A DNA stretch of 64,000 nt from Allopusillimonas soli (GTDB lineage: Bacteria; Pseudomonadota; Gammaproteobacteria; Burkholderiales; Burkholderiaceae_B): positions 124,001-188,000 of the forward strand of contig NZ_SDQC01000001.1 of assembly GCF_004153445.1 (NCBI RefSeq), written 5' to 3'. This document shows, piece by piece, positions 30,027-39,627 of the stretch. The notes beneath the pieces were generated by a model, which worked only from the letters and a program-made list of their open reading frames with translations, ran no database searches and was not told the DNA's origin. Within the stretch, counting starts at the first letter, position 1; each line of letters opens with the position of its first letter. The position numbers were made by a program, and so were the translations under genes.

Positions 30027-31121
30027 ATGCAGGATATGAATCATTTCGATGCGCCCCGCGTCGGCATACTGCCCGCGGGAGAGCGCAATCGCATCAGCGA
30101 TGTGGCAGGCGTACGGGTTGGCCATACAACGCTTGAACAGGGCGATATCCAGACGGGCGTCACCGCCATTCATCCGCACAATGGCGATATTTTCCTGGAA
30201 AAAGCGCCCGCCGCCGTCACGATCATCAACGGCTTTGGCAAAAGCATAGGCCTGGTTCAACTGCGCGAGCTGGGCGTCATCGAGACACCCATCGCACTGA
30301 CCAATACATTTTCCGTGGGTGAAATCGCCACCGCTCAACTCAAGCTGGCCACCGCCGCGCATACCGAGATCGGGCGCAGCTGGCCCACGCTCAATCCGCT
30401 GGTGCTCGAATGCCACGACGGCTATCTCAATGACATCCAGGCCTTCGCCGTGCGCCAGTCGCACTATGAGCAGGCCGTGGCTAGCGCCGGCGCGGATTTC
30501 GCGCAGGGCGCGGTCGGCGCGGGACGCGGCATGTCCTGTTTCCGCCTGAAAGGAGGCATAGGATCGGCATCGCGCCTGGCTGTGTGGGAAGATGGCGCAC
30601 GCCACACCGTGGGCGCCCTCGTCCTGGCAAACTTTGGCCGCCTTCCCAGCCTGGTTGTGGGCGGTGTACCCGTGGGCCGTATGCTGGCAAGCGAGCAGGC
30701 TGCCCCCCAGGCCAGCGGCATGCTGGCCGAACAGGACAAGGGATCCATCATTATCGTGCTTGCCACCGATGCATCGCTGGACACGCGCCAGTTGGGCAGG
30801 CTGTCCCGACGGGCCGCCGCGGGCCTGGCGCGCACCGGCTCATTCTACGGCCATGGCAGCGGCGATATTGCTCTGGCCTTCAGCACCGCCTATCGCATTC
30901 CCTTTCAGGCCGACGCAGCCATGCCCAGCGTGACCACATTGCACGAAACGCGCATGGACGCCCTTTTCGAAGCAACCGCCGAGGCAACCGAACAGGCCAT
31001 CATCAACGCATTGTGGGCGGCCATCACCGTATCTGGCCGGGACGGGCATATACGAACCGCCATCCACGAACTGCTGCCCGACTGGCGCGAGGTATTGGCA
31101 CAGCAATCCGCCAAAGGGTAG
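30027..31121 (+). CDS. P1-family (DmpA/BapA-like) aminopeptidase precursor
   Basis: 364-aa N-terminal-nucleophile peptidase of the DmpA family (S58). The N-terminus RNRISDVAGVRVGHTTL and the segments LTNTFSVGEIA and GAVGAGRGMSCFRLKGGIGSASR are typical. The autocleavage site is the G239-S240 bond in KGSIIIVLATDA, where the freed serine becomes the nucleophile; the position matches the DmpA family. Members release N-terminal D-, L- or beta-amino acids from short peptides. It sits directly behind gsiABCD, so it probably acts on imported peptides. Confidence 0.92.
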   Translation: MQDMNHFDAPRVGILPAGERNRISDVAGVRVGHTTLEQGDIQTGVTAIHPHNGDIFLEKAPAAVTIINGFGKSIGLVQLRELGVIETPIALTNTFSVGEIATAQLKLATAAHTEIGRSWPTLNPLVLECHDGYLNDIQAFAVRQSHYEQAVASAGADFAQGAVGAGRGMSCFRLKGGIGSASRLAVWEDGARHTVGALVLANFGRLPSLVVGGVPVGRMLASEQAAPQASGMLAEQDKGSIIIVLATDASLDTRQLGRLSRRAAAGLARTGSFYGHGSGDIALAFSTAYRIPFQADAAMPSVTTLHETRMDALFEATAEATEQAIINALWAAITVSGRDGHIRTAIHELLPDWREVLAQQSAKG

Positions 31122-31169
31122 CGTCACATTTCTTTTCCGTCTCGAAGGACGGAGCTTCTGGAGCAGGTA

Positions 31170-31988
31170 ATGAAAATTCTGGTTTCTGTCGACATAGAAG
31201 GCGTGGCTGGCGTTACGCATGTCGAGCAGGTGCGTCCCGGCAATCCAGAGTATGAGCGCGCGCGTGCGTGGATGACAGCCGAGGCCGATGCTGCCATCCG
31301 CGGCGCGTTCGACGGTGGCGCCACTGAGGTATGGGTCAACGATTCGCACGGCGGCTTTCGCAACCTGCTGCTGGACCGCATGGACGAGCGCGCTTTCATG
31401 GTTACCGGAAAACCTCGCTATCTGGGCATGGTTGCCGGCGTGGAAGGCTGCGATGCCGTCTTTCTCATCGGCTACCATGCCGGCGCCGGCCATGAGGGCG
31501 TGCTGGCACACACCATCAACAGCGCCGCGTTCCGCTGCGTTACGGTGAATGGCGAAGAGCTGAACGAGGCGGGACTGTACGGCGCACTGGCCGCGGAGCT
31601 GGGCACGCCGGTCGCGCTGATGAGCGGCGACGATGTCTTTATCGCCGAAACCCAAGCCCGGTTTCCGGGGGCCATTGCCGTACAGACCAAGCGGGCAAAG
31701 GGGCAGTCGACCTGCGTATCGCTTTCCCCCGCGCAATCCTGCCGAGAAATCCGCGCCGCCGCAGCACGCGCGATGGCGGCCGCTCCCTCTCTTCAGGCCA
31801 GGCGCATGTCCGGGTCCGTTATGCACTGCGAGCTGAGAACGCAAACACCAGGACAGGCGGACCTGTTCTGTCAGTGGCCCGAGTTGCGGCGCGAGGACGC
31901 CACCGCACTGAGCTTTGATGCGCCGACCATGGAAGCCGTGATACGCGTTCTGAATTGCCTCTCAGCCATGTCGTTCATGCTGCGTTGA
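31170..31988 (+). CDS. M55 family (DppA-type) D-aminopeptidase
   Basis: 272-aa zinc aminopeptidase of the DppA type. The N-terminal metal motif SVDIEGVAGVTH (D8, E10) and the mid-chain metal/acid region GYHAGAGHEGVLAHT are clear, as is VNDSHGGFRNLL. The family prefers peptides with N-terminal D-alanine and is commonly coupled to dipeptide ABC transporters. It is the last gene of the peptide locus. Together with the DmpA-type enzyme it suggests use of D-amino-acid-containing, perhaps peptidoglycan-derived, peptides. Confidence 0.93.
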   Translation: MKILVSVDIEGVAGVTHVEQVRPGNPEYERARAWMTAEADAAIRGAFDGGATEVWVNDSHGGFRNLLLDRMDERAFMVTGKPRYLGMVAGVEGCDAVFLIGYHAGAGHEGVLAHTINSAAFRCVTVNGEELNEAGLYGALAAELGTPVALMSGDDVFIAETQARFPGAIAVQTKRAKGQSTCVSLSPAQSCREIRAAAARAMAAAPSLQARRMSGSVMHCELRTQTPGQADLFCQWPELRREDATALSFDAPTMEAVIRVLNCLSAMSFMLR

Positions 31989-32162
31989 CGAACAGAAACG
32001 CGTTGATGATATGAGTCGCAGCATCGAGGCTGACAAGATGCTTAAAAAGTAATTGTTGCAAGCGTCTGTAAAAAATACAATCGTCTTCTCCGCATAGAGA
32101 GTAACTCAACGCGGGAATGCGCTTTGCTGAGGTCGTGTCCGTAGTGCCATCCGGAGACAAAC

Positions 32163-32948
32163 ATGACCTCAGCAGAAAGAAAGAAGCGCATGCCTGTAGC
32201 GCGCTCCCCATCCTGTAGCCTATTCGCGACGCCTTCATTCCAGCAGGCGGCACTCGACCGAGGCATTACCCGGCGGCGATTCGTTCAGGCGGCATTGGCC
32301 TTGCCCACCATCATCGCCCTTCCCGCTTGCGGGAGCGATGACCGCAAGGCAATCAAGGTCAGCCGTACTTTCTTTTCAGCACGAGAACAGCGGTTCATCG
32401 AGGCGGCCACGGCGCGGCTGATCCCGGGCGACGCCTCCGACCCGGGCGCCCTGGAGGCAGGCGTGCCCTTTTTCATCGATCTGCAGCTTGCCGGACCTTA
32501 TGGTCGCGCGGATCGATGGTACATGGAAGGACCCTGGGCATCCGGCACCGAGCAACAAGGCTACCAATTGAAAGAAACGCCCGCGCAGCTCTATCGCAAG
32601 GCCATTGCAGAGGTGGACGCATACTGCCGCAAGCATTTCAACGGCATGGATTATGCAGACCTGAAAACCAGCGAGCAGGAACAGGTGCTTCATGATCTGG
32701 ACGAAGACAAGATCCAGCTCAAGGATTTTCCAGGCCAGGCCTTCTTCGCCATTCTTTGGCAGAACACGCAAGAGGGCTTTCTTTCGGATCCCATGTACGG
32801 CGGAAACCGGAATTTCGCGGGATGGAAGCTGATCGGCTTTCCGGGACCTCGCTACAACTACGTGAAAGAAATAACAGAGTATGGAAAGCCCTATCCCTTG
32901 CCGCCGGTCGGCTTACTGGGACGGGATGGTACACGCATACGCTCATAA
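32163..32948 (+). CDS. Gluconate 2-dehydrogenase subunit 3 family protein (TAT-exported small subunit)
   Basis: 261-aa small subunit of a GMC-type membrane dehydrogenase. A twin-arginine signal (ITRRRFVQAALALPTIIALPAC) ends in a possible lipobox cysteine. The family body follows: TFFSAREQRFIEAATARLIPGDASDPGALEAGVPFFIDLQLAGPYG and a C-terminal FPGPRYNYV. It probably carries the flavoprotein across the membrane by hitchhiking, since the flavoprotein has no signal of its own. GGAGAC precedes the ATG. It is followed after 9 bp by the flavoprotein gene. Confidence 0.92.
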   Translation: MTSAERKKRMPVARSPSCSLFATPSFQQAALDRGITRRRFVQAALALPTIIALPACGSDDRKAIKVSRTFFSAREQRFIEAATARLIPGDASDPGALEAGVPFFIDLQLAGPYGRADRWYMEGPWASGTEQQGYQLKETPAQLYRKAIAEVDAYCRKHFNGMDYADLKTSEQEQVLHDLDEDKIQLKDFPGQAFFAILWQNTQEGFLSDPMYGGNRNFAGWKLIGFPGPRYNYVKEITEYGKPYPLPPVGLLGRDGTRIRS

Positions 32949-32957
32949 GGACAGGCC

Positions 32958-34721
32958 ATGGCAAAAAGACTGACCCCAGTAGACGTTGTTCTGGTCGGGT
33001 TTGGCTGGACGGCATCCATCATCGCGCAGGAGCTAACGGAAGAAGGGCTGCAAGTGCTTGCACTGGAGCGCGGCGTGGACCGCGCTACAGTGCCTGATTT
33101 CTCGACCACACATATTCAGGACGAGCTCAAGTACGCAGTGCGGGGCGGGCTCTTCCAAGCGCCGGTACGAGAAACACTGAGTTTTCGCAACACGCGGGAT
33201 CAGCATGCGCTGCCAATGCGCCACCTTGGATCCTTTAGGCCCGGGGCCGGCGTAGGCGGCGCGGGTGTGCACTGGAACGGCCAGACATGGCGCTTTCTCC
33301 CCGACGACTTTCTCCTGCGTTCGCATACCGAGGCACGGTACGGGACTGGCTTCATTCCCGATGATCTGACCATACAGGACTGGGGCGTGACATATGAAGA
33401 CCTGGAGCCCAGCTACGACCGCTTCGAATACTTATGCGGCGTCTCGGGCAAAGCCGGAAACCTGGACGGGACGCAGCAGGCGGAAGGCAACCCCTTCGAA
33501 GGCGCGCGGCGGCGCGACTACCCGCTGCCGCCGCTGGAGCGCAGTGTGGGTTCGCTGATGTTCGACAAAGCATCCAAGGAACTGGGCTATCATCCGTTCG
33601 CCGCGCCTGCGGCAAACACATCGCGGCCCTATAAGAATCCATTGGGCGTCCAGATGGGGCAATGCACTTACTGCGGGTTCTGCGAATGGTTTGGCTGCGG
33701 GAATTACTCGAAGGCGTCTCCACAGTCCACCATACTGCCTGTCCTGTTGAAGAAAGACAATTTTTCATATCGGACAGGCTGCGATGTCACCAGGGTTCTG
33801 CTGGACAATACCGGCAAGAAGGCAAAAGGTGTGCTGTACCGGGACCTGAAGGGAGATGAATACGAACAGCCGGCGCAAATCGTCATTTTGTGTGCGTTCG
33901 CCCACCACAATGTGCATCTGCTGCTGCTTTCGGGTATCGGGCAACCCTATGATCCGGTGTCGCAAACGGGCGTGACGGGTCGAAACTACGCCTACCAGAT
34001 CACCTCGTCAGTGGAAGTATTTGTCGACGAGTTGATCAATCCTTATATGGGCGCCGGCGCACTTGGTCAGGCGATTGATGAATTCAATACCGATAACTTC
34101 GACCACGGGCCGGAGGGCTTCATCGGAGGCGGCTATATCGCGCTCTGGACTACGGGCGGACGTCCGATACTTCAGCATCATCTGCCCAAGGATGCACCCA
34201 AATGGGGGGCGGGATGGAAGAAGGCCATGGCGGAGAACTATCTGAAGAGCGTGTCGGTCTCCACGCACGGCAGCGTTGTCAGTCATCGGGGTGCCTATCT
34301 CGATCTGGATCCCAACTACAAGGATATCTACGGCAATCCCATGCTGCGGCTTACCTTTGATTTTCACGACAACGATTACCGAATGTCCGATTTTTTGACG
34401 GACAAGGCCGAAGGCATCGCAAAAGCGATGAAACCGCGCTCCATCAATGTCAAGAAGCGCAAGAAGCCATATTCGATCGTACCCTACCAGACCACACACA
34501 ACACGGGAGGTGCCGTCATGGGCGATGATCCGCGCACCAGCGTCGTCAACCGTTATCTGCAAAGCTGGGATGTACCGAACGTATTCGTGGTGGGGGCCTG
34601 CAATTTCCCTCAGAACGCCGGCTACAACCCAACCGGTACGGTTGGCGCGCTCGCATTCTGGGCGGCAGATGCCATACGCACCATGTACCTGAAAAATCCC
34701 GGACCGTTGGTCCAGGCATGA
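32958..34721 (+). CDS. GMC-family FAD-dependent dehydrogenase (gluconate 2-dehydrogenase-like flavoprotein)
   Basis: 587-aa catalytic subunit. The FAD-binding N-terminus is DVVLVGFGWTASIIAQEL, then GAGVGGAGVHWNGQTWR, and the C-terminal GMC_oxred_C has TTHNTGGAVMGDDP and NFPQNAGYNPTGTVGALAFWAADAI with the catalytic His/Asn region. A cysteine-rich segment CTYCGFCEWFGCGNYSK (about residues 236-251) resembles the iron-sulfur-binding segment of FAD-glucose and fructose dehydrogenases. The substrate is an alcohol, aldose or sugar acid oxidised in the periplasm. There is no signal peptide; export is presumably with the TAT-bearing small subunit. Confidence 0.93.
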   Translation: MAKRLTPVDVVLVGFGWTASIIAQELTEEGLQVLALERGVDRATVPDFSTTHIQDELKYAVRGGLFQAPVRETLSFRNTRDQHALPMRHLGSFRPGAGVGGAGVHWNGQTWRFLPDDFLLRSHTEARYGTGFIPDDLTIQDWGVTYEDLEPSYDRFEYLCGVSGKAGNLDGTQQAEGNPFEGARRRDYPLPPLERSVGSLMFDKASKELGYHPFAAPAANTSRPYKNPLGVQMGQCTYCGFCEWFGCGNYSKASPQSTILPVLLKKDNFSYRTGCDVTRVLLDNTGKKAKGVLYRDLKGDEYEQPAQIVILCAFAHHNVHLLLLSGIGQPYDPVSQTGVTGRNYAYQITSSVEVFVDELINPYMGAGALGQAIDEFNTDNFDHGPEGFIGGGYIALWTTGGRPILQHHLPKDAPKWGAGWKKAMAENYLKSVSVSTHGSVVSHRGAYLDLDPNYKDIYGNPMLRLTFDFHDNDYRMSDFLTDKAEGIAKAMKPRSINVKKRKKPYSIVPYQTTHNTGGAVMGDDPRTSVVNRYLQSWDVPNVFVVGACNFPQNAGYNPTGTVGALAFWAADAIRTMYLKNPGPLVQA

Positions 34722-34734
34722 ATAGGGAGGCGTC

Positions 34735-36015
34735 ATGCACGAAAATAGAAATCAGATCGCCGCTCTGCTGCTGTCTCTCTGTACATCCCTGTCTGCCACC
34801 CTCGCTTACGCCCAAGGCACCGAGATCATAGATATTCAACGTGGGCGTTATCTTGCCGCAGCAGGCGATTGCATCTCCTGTCACACCGTCAAGGGCGGCA
34901 AGCCGTTTGCAGGCGGCTATCCCGTGGAAACGCCCTTCGGCACCATTTATTCCAGCAATATCACGCCTGATCTGGAAACAGGCATAGGCAACTGGACGCG
35001 CGACGATTTCTATCGGGCCATGCACGAGGGAAAGCGCAAGGACGGCAAAAATCTCTATCCGGCCTGTCCTTACCCCTGGTTCACGAAGATGACGCGCGAA
35101 GATGTGGACGCGCTAAAGGCCTTTCTGGATACGGTTGAGCCAGTTCGCGCACGCCCGCCCGAGAATGCGTTGATCTGGCCGCTGGGATGGCGGCAACTGG
35201 TCACAGGATGGAATCTTCTTTTCTTCGAGCCGGGCGAGTTTGTTGCTGATCCCGATAAATCCGATCTCTGGAACCGGGGCGCGTATCTGGTGCATGGCCT
35301 TGGACACTGCGCCGCCTGCCACACGCCCAAGAACTTCCTTGGCGCATCGGATCACGATCGCTTCATGCAAGGTGGTGATGCAGGCGAGAGCTGGTTTGCG
35401 CCCAGCCTGACAGGAAATGGGCGCGACGGGCTCGGTAGCTGGTCGACCGAGGATATTGTGCAGTATCTGAAAACCGGCGCGAACCGAGATACCGCCAGTA
35501 CCGGCCCAATGACCGAAGTCATCATGAACTCAACGCAGCATCTCAGCCGGAAAGATCTTCTTGCCATGGCAACCTATCTCAAGGATATTCCGGCACACAA
35601 AACAGAGGATAAGCGCCGTGAAGCAATCAGCGCCGACACCATGACGCGCGGCAAGGGCATCTACATGGATCAATGCATGGGCTGCCACATGGCCGACGGC
35701 CGGGGCCAGAAGCATGCGTTCCCGCCCCTGGCGGACAGTCCGCCCATACAAGCCGCCAAACCCCAGACATTGATACAGGTCGTGCTGACCGGCGATCATA
35801 TGGCGGATCCGCCGGAGTTGCCCACAGGATTGGCCATGCCAGGCTTCGATTGGAAGCTGGATGATCAACAGGTGGCCGATGTCCTGACATATGTGCGCAA
35901 CAGCTGGGGAAACCAGGCGCCCGCCGTGAGTGCCGAACAGGTGAAGGCGGTGCGGGAAGCTGTGCACGAGTATGGGCCGCGCTACAAGCGCCTTATTACC
36001 CATGAGCCGCACTAG
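34735..36015 (+). CDS. Triheme cytochrome c subunit of the GMC dehydrogenase
   Basis: 426-aa periplasmic, probably membrane-attached, cytochrome c subunit. It has a signal peptide (ending TLAYA) and three heme c sites: CISCH (about residue 46), CAACH (about 191) and CMGCH (about 313). The arrangement (RGRYLAAAGDCISCHT, RGAYLVHGLGHCAACHTPKN, YMDQCMGCHMADGRG) is that of alcohol/gluconate dehydrogenase cytochrome subunits that pass electrons to quinone or to other cytochromes. GGGAGG precedes the ATG. The actA gene begins eight bases after its stop. Confidence 0.94.
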   Translation: MHENRNQIAALLLSLCTSLSATLAYAQGTEIIDIQRGRYLAAAGDCISCHTVKGGKPFAGGYPVETPFGTIYSSNITPDLETGIGNWTRDDFYRAMHEGKRKDGKNLYPACPYPWFTKMTREDVDALKAFLDTVEPVRARPPENALIWPLGWRQLVTGWNLLFFEPGEFVADPDKSDLWNRGAYLVHGLGHCAACHTPKNFLGASDHDRFMQGGDAGESWFAPSLTGNGRDGLGSWSTEDIVQYLKTGANRDTASTGPMTEVIMNSTQHLSRKDLLAMATYLKDIPAHKTEDKRREAISADTMTRGKGIYMDQCMGCHMADGRGQKHAFPPLADSPPIQAAKPQTLIQVVLTGDHMADPPELPTGLAMPGFDWKLDDQQVADVLTYVRNSWGNQAPAVSAEQVKAVREAVHEYGPRYKRLITHEPH

Positions 36016-36023
36016 AGTCTGTC

Positions 36024-36674
36024 ATGCCGCAGTTGATGGAGCGCTCGCAAGTCCTGTTGGTGAAGCTCATCCTCTTTGTGCCCGCCGGCATGCTTGTTCT
36101 TACGATAGTCGGCATGGTCTGGAGCACAACATCGCCGGTGGAGCCGGGCGTAGCCGTGCCGCAGCCCATTCCGTTCAGTCACAAGCACCATGTGGGAGAC
36201 GACGGCATAGACTGCCGCTATTGCCATACATCGGTCGAAACCTCGGCCTCGGCAGGGATGCCGACCACCGGAATTTGCCTGACTTGTCACTCACAGCTGT
36301 TCCGCGACGCTCCCGCACTGGCGCCGCTGCACGAGAGCATGCGCCAGGACAAGCCCATCGCTTGGAACCGGGTGTATGACCTGCCTGACTTTGTGTTCTT
36401 CAATCACAGTATTCATGTGAACAAGGGCATCGCCTGCGTGAGCTGCCACGGTCGCGTGGACCAGATGCCGGTACTGGTCCGTCAGCAATCGCTCGATATG
36501 CAATGGTGCCTGGGGTGTCATCGGGACCCATCGAGCAAGGTTGTGCCGCTGAATCATGTCACGTCCATGCGAACGCTGCCCAAGCTCACTGACAGCGAGC
36601 GTAATCACCTGCTGCGATTGCTGCAACTGGAAGACACGCAACGACTTACCGACTGTTCCACTTGTCACCGTTGA
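36024..36674 (+). CDS. actA: Alternative complex III pentaheme cytochrome c (ActA)
   Basis: 216-aa cytochrome of the c7/c3 type with one N-terminal membrane segment (about 10-32) and five CxxCH sites: CRYCH, CLTCH, CVSCH, CLGCH and CSTCH. Additional histidines (FSHKHHVG, FFNHSIHVNKG, LNHVTSM) supply distal ligands, as in multiheme ActA. It takes electrons from quinol oxidised by the complex and passes them on towards ActE or the oxidase. It is the first of six consecutive act genes. Confidence 0.94.
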   Translation: MPQLMERSQVLLVKLILFVPAGMLVLTIVGMVWSTTSPVEPGVAVPQPIPFSHKHHVGDDGIDCRYCHTSVETSASAGMPTTGICLTCHSQLFRDAPALAPLHESMRQDKPIAWNRVYDLPDFVFFNHSIHVNKGIACVSCHGRVDQMPVLVRQQSLDMQWCLGCHRDPSSKVVPLNHVTSMRTLPKLTDSERNHLLRLLQLEDTQRLTDCSTCHR

Positions 36675-36687
36675 ATAAAAGCCGACC

Positions 36688-39627
36688 ATGAAACGCCAGG
36701 ACGCCAACGCCATCGATGTACCGCCTCACGCCGGCATGGACAACGGCCGCAGGCGAGTGCTCAAACTCCTGGCCGCGTCAGCGGCGCTGGCCGGCGCGGG
36801 GTGCAGCCAGGCGCCCCAGGAGAAGATACTGCCCTATGTTTCCATGCCCGAAGGCCTTGTACCCGGTGACCCGGTTTTCTATGCCAGCACACTGCTGCGC
36901 GAAGGCTACGGTGTTGGCGTGCTGGTCGAAGCCGAGTCTGGCCGCCCCATAAAGATAGAGGGTAATACCCTGCATCCGGCCAGCCTGGGTGCGGCCGATG
37001 CGCAATCGCAGGCTTCGGTGCTGACGCTGTGGGACCCCGAACGATCGCACATCGTCATGAAGCAGCGACAATTGGCGACCTGGGACGCGGCGCTCGACGC
37101 TATTGCACACAGTCTGCGTGGGCCCGACACAGCGCGCGGGAGCGGACTGAGACTGCTGACCGGGCCAGTGTCCTCACCCACGCTGCTCGCGCAGATCGGC
37201 GCCATGAAGGCCCGCTATCCAGAGGCGGTATGGCATGTACACGACCCCGCAGGCTGCGATGCGGCATCACGACTTGCCAAGCGGTTGTTCGGCGGCCCCG
37301 CGCGCACCATTTATCACCTGGATCGGGCGCGGGTCGTTCTTGCTGTGGACGCAGACCTGTTCGGGCCCGCGCCTGACGGTGTACGCAACGCCCATGATTT
37401 CATGCAGTCGCGCCGCGGAACGCCAAGAGCCCATCTGTATGCACTGGAAAGCGCACCAGGCCTTTGCGGCGCACTTGCAGACCATCGTGTCGCGCTGTCC
37501 CCCGCCGGCATGGAGGCCGTTCTCGAAGCAATAGCGGCTCATCTCGGCGTGCAAGGCTTGAGGCGTCATCATATGGCCGATGCAGCCGACGAGGAATGGG
37601 TACGCGGGTTGGCAGCGCAGCTGCGTGATGCGGCTGGCACGAGCGTGGTTGCGCCCGGAAGCAGCCTATCGGAACACGGACAACTGCTGGCGTGGCAAAT
37701 CAATGCGCATCTGGGGAATCTGGGCAGGACGCTCACAGTGGCCGCATCAGCGCTGCCAACCAACATCAGTACCGCCGGTGAGCCTTCTTCATCAGTGCGA
37801 CCGGAAGACATGTCCAGCCTGGTGGATGCAATGCGCCATGAAGCAGTGAACACGCTGATCATGCTGGATGTAAACCCGGTCTATGATGCCCCCGGCTCGC
37901 TGGACTTCCAAGATGCATTACAGCATGTGCCGTGCTCCGTTCATATGGGCCTGTACGCCGACGAGACCGCGCACCAGGCAGTATGGCACATACCCATGAC
38001 GCACGAGCTGGAGTCATGGAGCGACGCGCGCAGCTTCGATGGGACGCCCAGCATCATTCAGCCCGTTATTTCGCCGCTCTATGGCGGACGATCTCCACAT
38101 ACATTGCTCAATCTGCTTGCGCACGGCCAGACGCGTGATGCGCATGCATGCGTTCGCGAGACATGGCGGTCTCTATGGAGACCGGAGAACGACAGCGCGA
38201 TGGCGGCAAATTGGGAGACATCGCTGCGGCAAGGCGTCGTGGTGGATGCGCAGCCCGACCCCGCATTGAATCTGGACATTCACACGCTAACCGAATTGGC
38301 GCTCGGGGGCGGCCACACCGTCTCGCAAGCAGCCGAACTCGTCGCCGTCTTCGCAAACGACAGCAACATCGTAACGGGAAGATATGCGAACAATACATGG
38401 CTACAGGAGCTTCCACGCCCTTATACCAAGATCAGCTGGGACAATGCCGCATTGATGAGCCCCGCCACCGCTCGTCGCCATGGGATTCGCAGCGGCGACA
38501 TTGTGTCGCTTTCGTCTGCGGACGCGCATGCAAAATTGCGGGTGCCTGTCTGGGTTCAGCCTGGCCATGCCGATGGAGTCGTGACGCTACCCCTGGGATA
38601 CGGACGGCGTCACGGCGGCAGCAACGCGCATGGCCGCGGATTCGACGCCTATCCGCTTCTGGATATGCAACATGCTGCCACGCGCCGCAGCCGCCCGGTA
38701 TTGCTGCGTGCCACGGGCGATCATCACGCTTTCGCCAGGACCCAGCACGAGATGACCCAGGCGGGCCGCGAACCCGTACGCACCGTAGAGCTGCGGCGGG
38801 GGCCAGCCATGCCTGACGGTCACAACATCCAGGACGTACCGCCAACAGGCAAGACAGCGCATCATGGATCTGCTGCCGCTGCGCCCTCCCTGTATCCCGC
38901 ACGCGAATATGATAGCTATGCCTGGGGCATGTCCGTGGACCTGGATGCCTGCATAGGCTGCAATGCATGCACGCTTGCCTGCCAGGCGGAGAACAACATC
39001 CCCGTCGTGGGCCCGGAGGAGGTTGCCCGCGGCCGGGAGATGCACTGGATACGCGTGGATCTCTATTGGGACGATGAGAAACACAAGTCGCAATTTCAAC
39101 CCATGGCATGTCAGCATTGCGAGAATGCCCCCTGCGAGGTGGTATGCCCGGTCGGCGCAACCATGCATGACAGCGAGGGCCTGAACGTACAAGTCTATAA
39201 CCGCTGCGTCGGAACCCGCTTCTGCTCCAACAACTGTCCTTACAAGGTGAGGCACTTCAATTTCTTCGACTACGCCAGCAAGGATCCAAGTTCGGCCGCG
39301 CATGCCAACCCAGACGTCACGGTACGCCAGCGCGGCGTCATGGAGAAGTGCACCTACTGTCTGCAACGGATCTCTCACGCACGCATTGAAGCCCAGAAAT
39401 CAGGGCGGGCCATTCAGGACGGCGAAGTAGTGACCGCTTGCCAGGCAACCTGCCCCACCCAGGCCATTGTGTTCGGCGACACCAATGACCCCCAAAGCCG
39501 CGTGAGCCGCAGCAAGGCCTCGCCACGCAATTACGCCGTGCTGGACGAGCTGAATACGCGTCCGCGAACCACCTATCTCGCGCGCATCGACAACCCTCTG
39601 GCAAAGCTTGGAGACGGAGATGGCTGA
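36688..39627 (+). CDS. actB: Alternative complex III iron-sulfur subunit (ActB, fused B1-B2)
   Basis: 979-aa TAT-exported subunit. The signal has RRRVLKLLAASAALAGAGC, with a lipobox-like cysteine. Residues to about 740 form a molybdopterin-oxidoreductase-like domain without a recognisable cofactor ligand. The C-terminal part (about 745-960) is a NrfC/HybA-like ferredoxin domain whose cysteine motifs (CIGCNACTLAC; CQHCENAPCEVVCP; CVGTRFCSNNCPY; CTYCLQR...CQATCP) can hold four clusters. In ActB these are three 4Fe-4S and one 3Fe-4S. It overlaps actC by eight bases. Confidence 0.94.
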   Translation: MKRQDANAIDVPPHAGMDNGRRRVLKLLAASAALAGAGCSQAPQEKILPYVSMPEGLVPGDPVFYASTLLREGYGVGVLVEAESGRPIKIEGNTLHPASLGAADAQSQASVLTLWDPERSHIVMKQRQLATWDAALDAIAHSLRGPDTARGSGLRLLTGPVSSPTLLAQIGAMKARYPEAVWHVHDPAGCDAASRLAKRLFGGPARTIYHLDRARVVLAVDADLFGPAPDGVRNAHDFMQSRRGTPRAHLYALESAPGLCGALADHRVALSPAGMEAVLEAIAAHLGVQGLRRHHMADAADEEWVRGLAAQLRDAAGTSVVAPGSSLSEHGQLLAWQINAHLGNLGRTLTVAASALPTNISTAGEPSSSVRPEDMSSLVDAMRHEAVNTLIMLDVNPVYDAPGSLDFQDALQHVPCSVHMGLYADETAHQAVWHIPMTHELESWSDARSFDGTPSIIQPVISPLYGGRSPHTLLNLLAHGQTRDAHACVRETWRSLWRPENDSAMAANWETSLRQGVVVDAQPDPALNLDIHTLTELALGGGHTVSQAAELVAVFANDSNIVTGRYANNTWLQELPRPYTKISWDNAALMSPATARRHGIRSGDIVSLSSADAHAKLRVPVWVQPGHADGVVTLPLGYGRRHGGSNAHGRGFDAYPLLDMQHAATRRSRPVLLRATGDHHAFARTQHEMTQAGREPVRTVELRRGPAMPDGHNIQDVPPTGKTAHHGSAAAAPSLYPAREYDSYAWGMSVDLDACIGCNACTLACQAENNIPVVGPEEVARGREMHWIRVDLYWDDEKHKSQFQPMACQHCENAPCEVVCPVGATMHDSEGLNVQVYNRCVGTRFCSNNCPYKVRHFNFFDYASKDPSSAAHANPDVTVRQRGVMEKCTYCLQRISHARIEAQKSGRAIQDGEVVTACQATCPTQAIVFGDTNDPQSRVSRSKASPRNYAVLDELNTRPRTTYLARIDNPLAKLGDGDG

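Noticed and set aside
38587-39378. Open frame of 263 codons opposite the iron-sulfur domain of actB
   Set aside because: Antisense to conserved cysteine motifs; no independent support such as a ribosome site or homologous features.
36688-39627. ActB considered as a molybdopterin formate dehydrogenase or nitrate reductase
   Set aside because: No cofactor-ligating Cys/SeCys or N-terminal 4Fe-4S motif is seen in the large domain, and it is embedded in a complete act operon.
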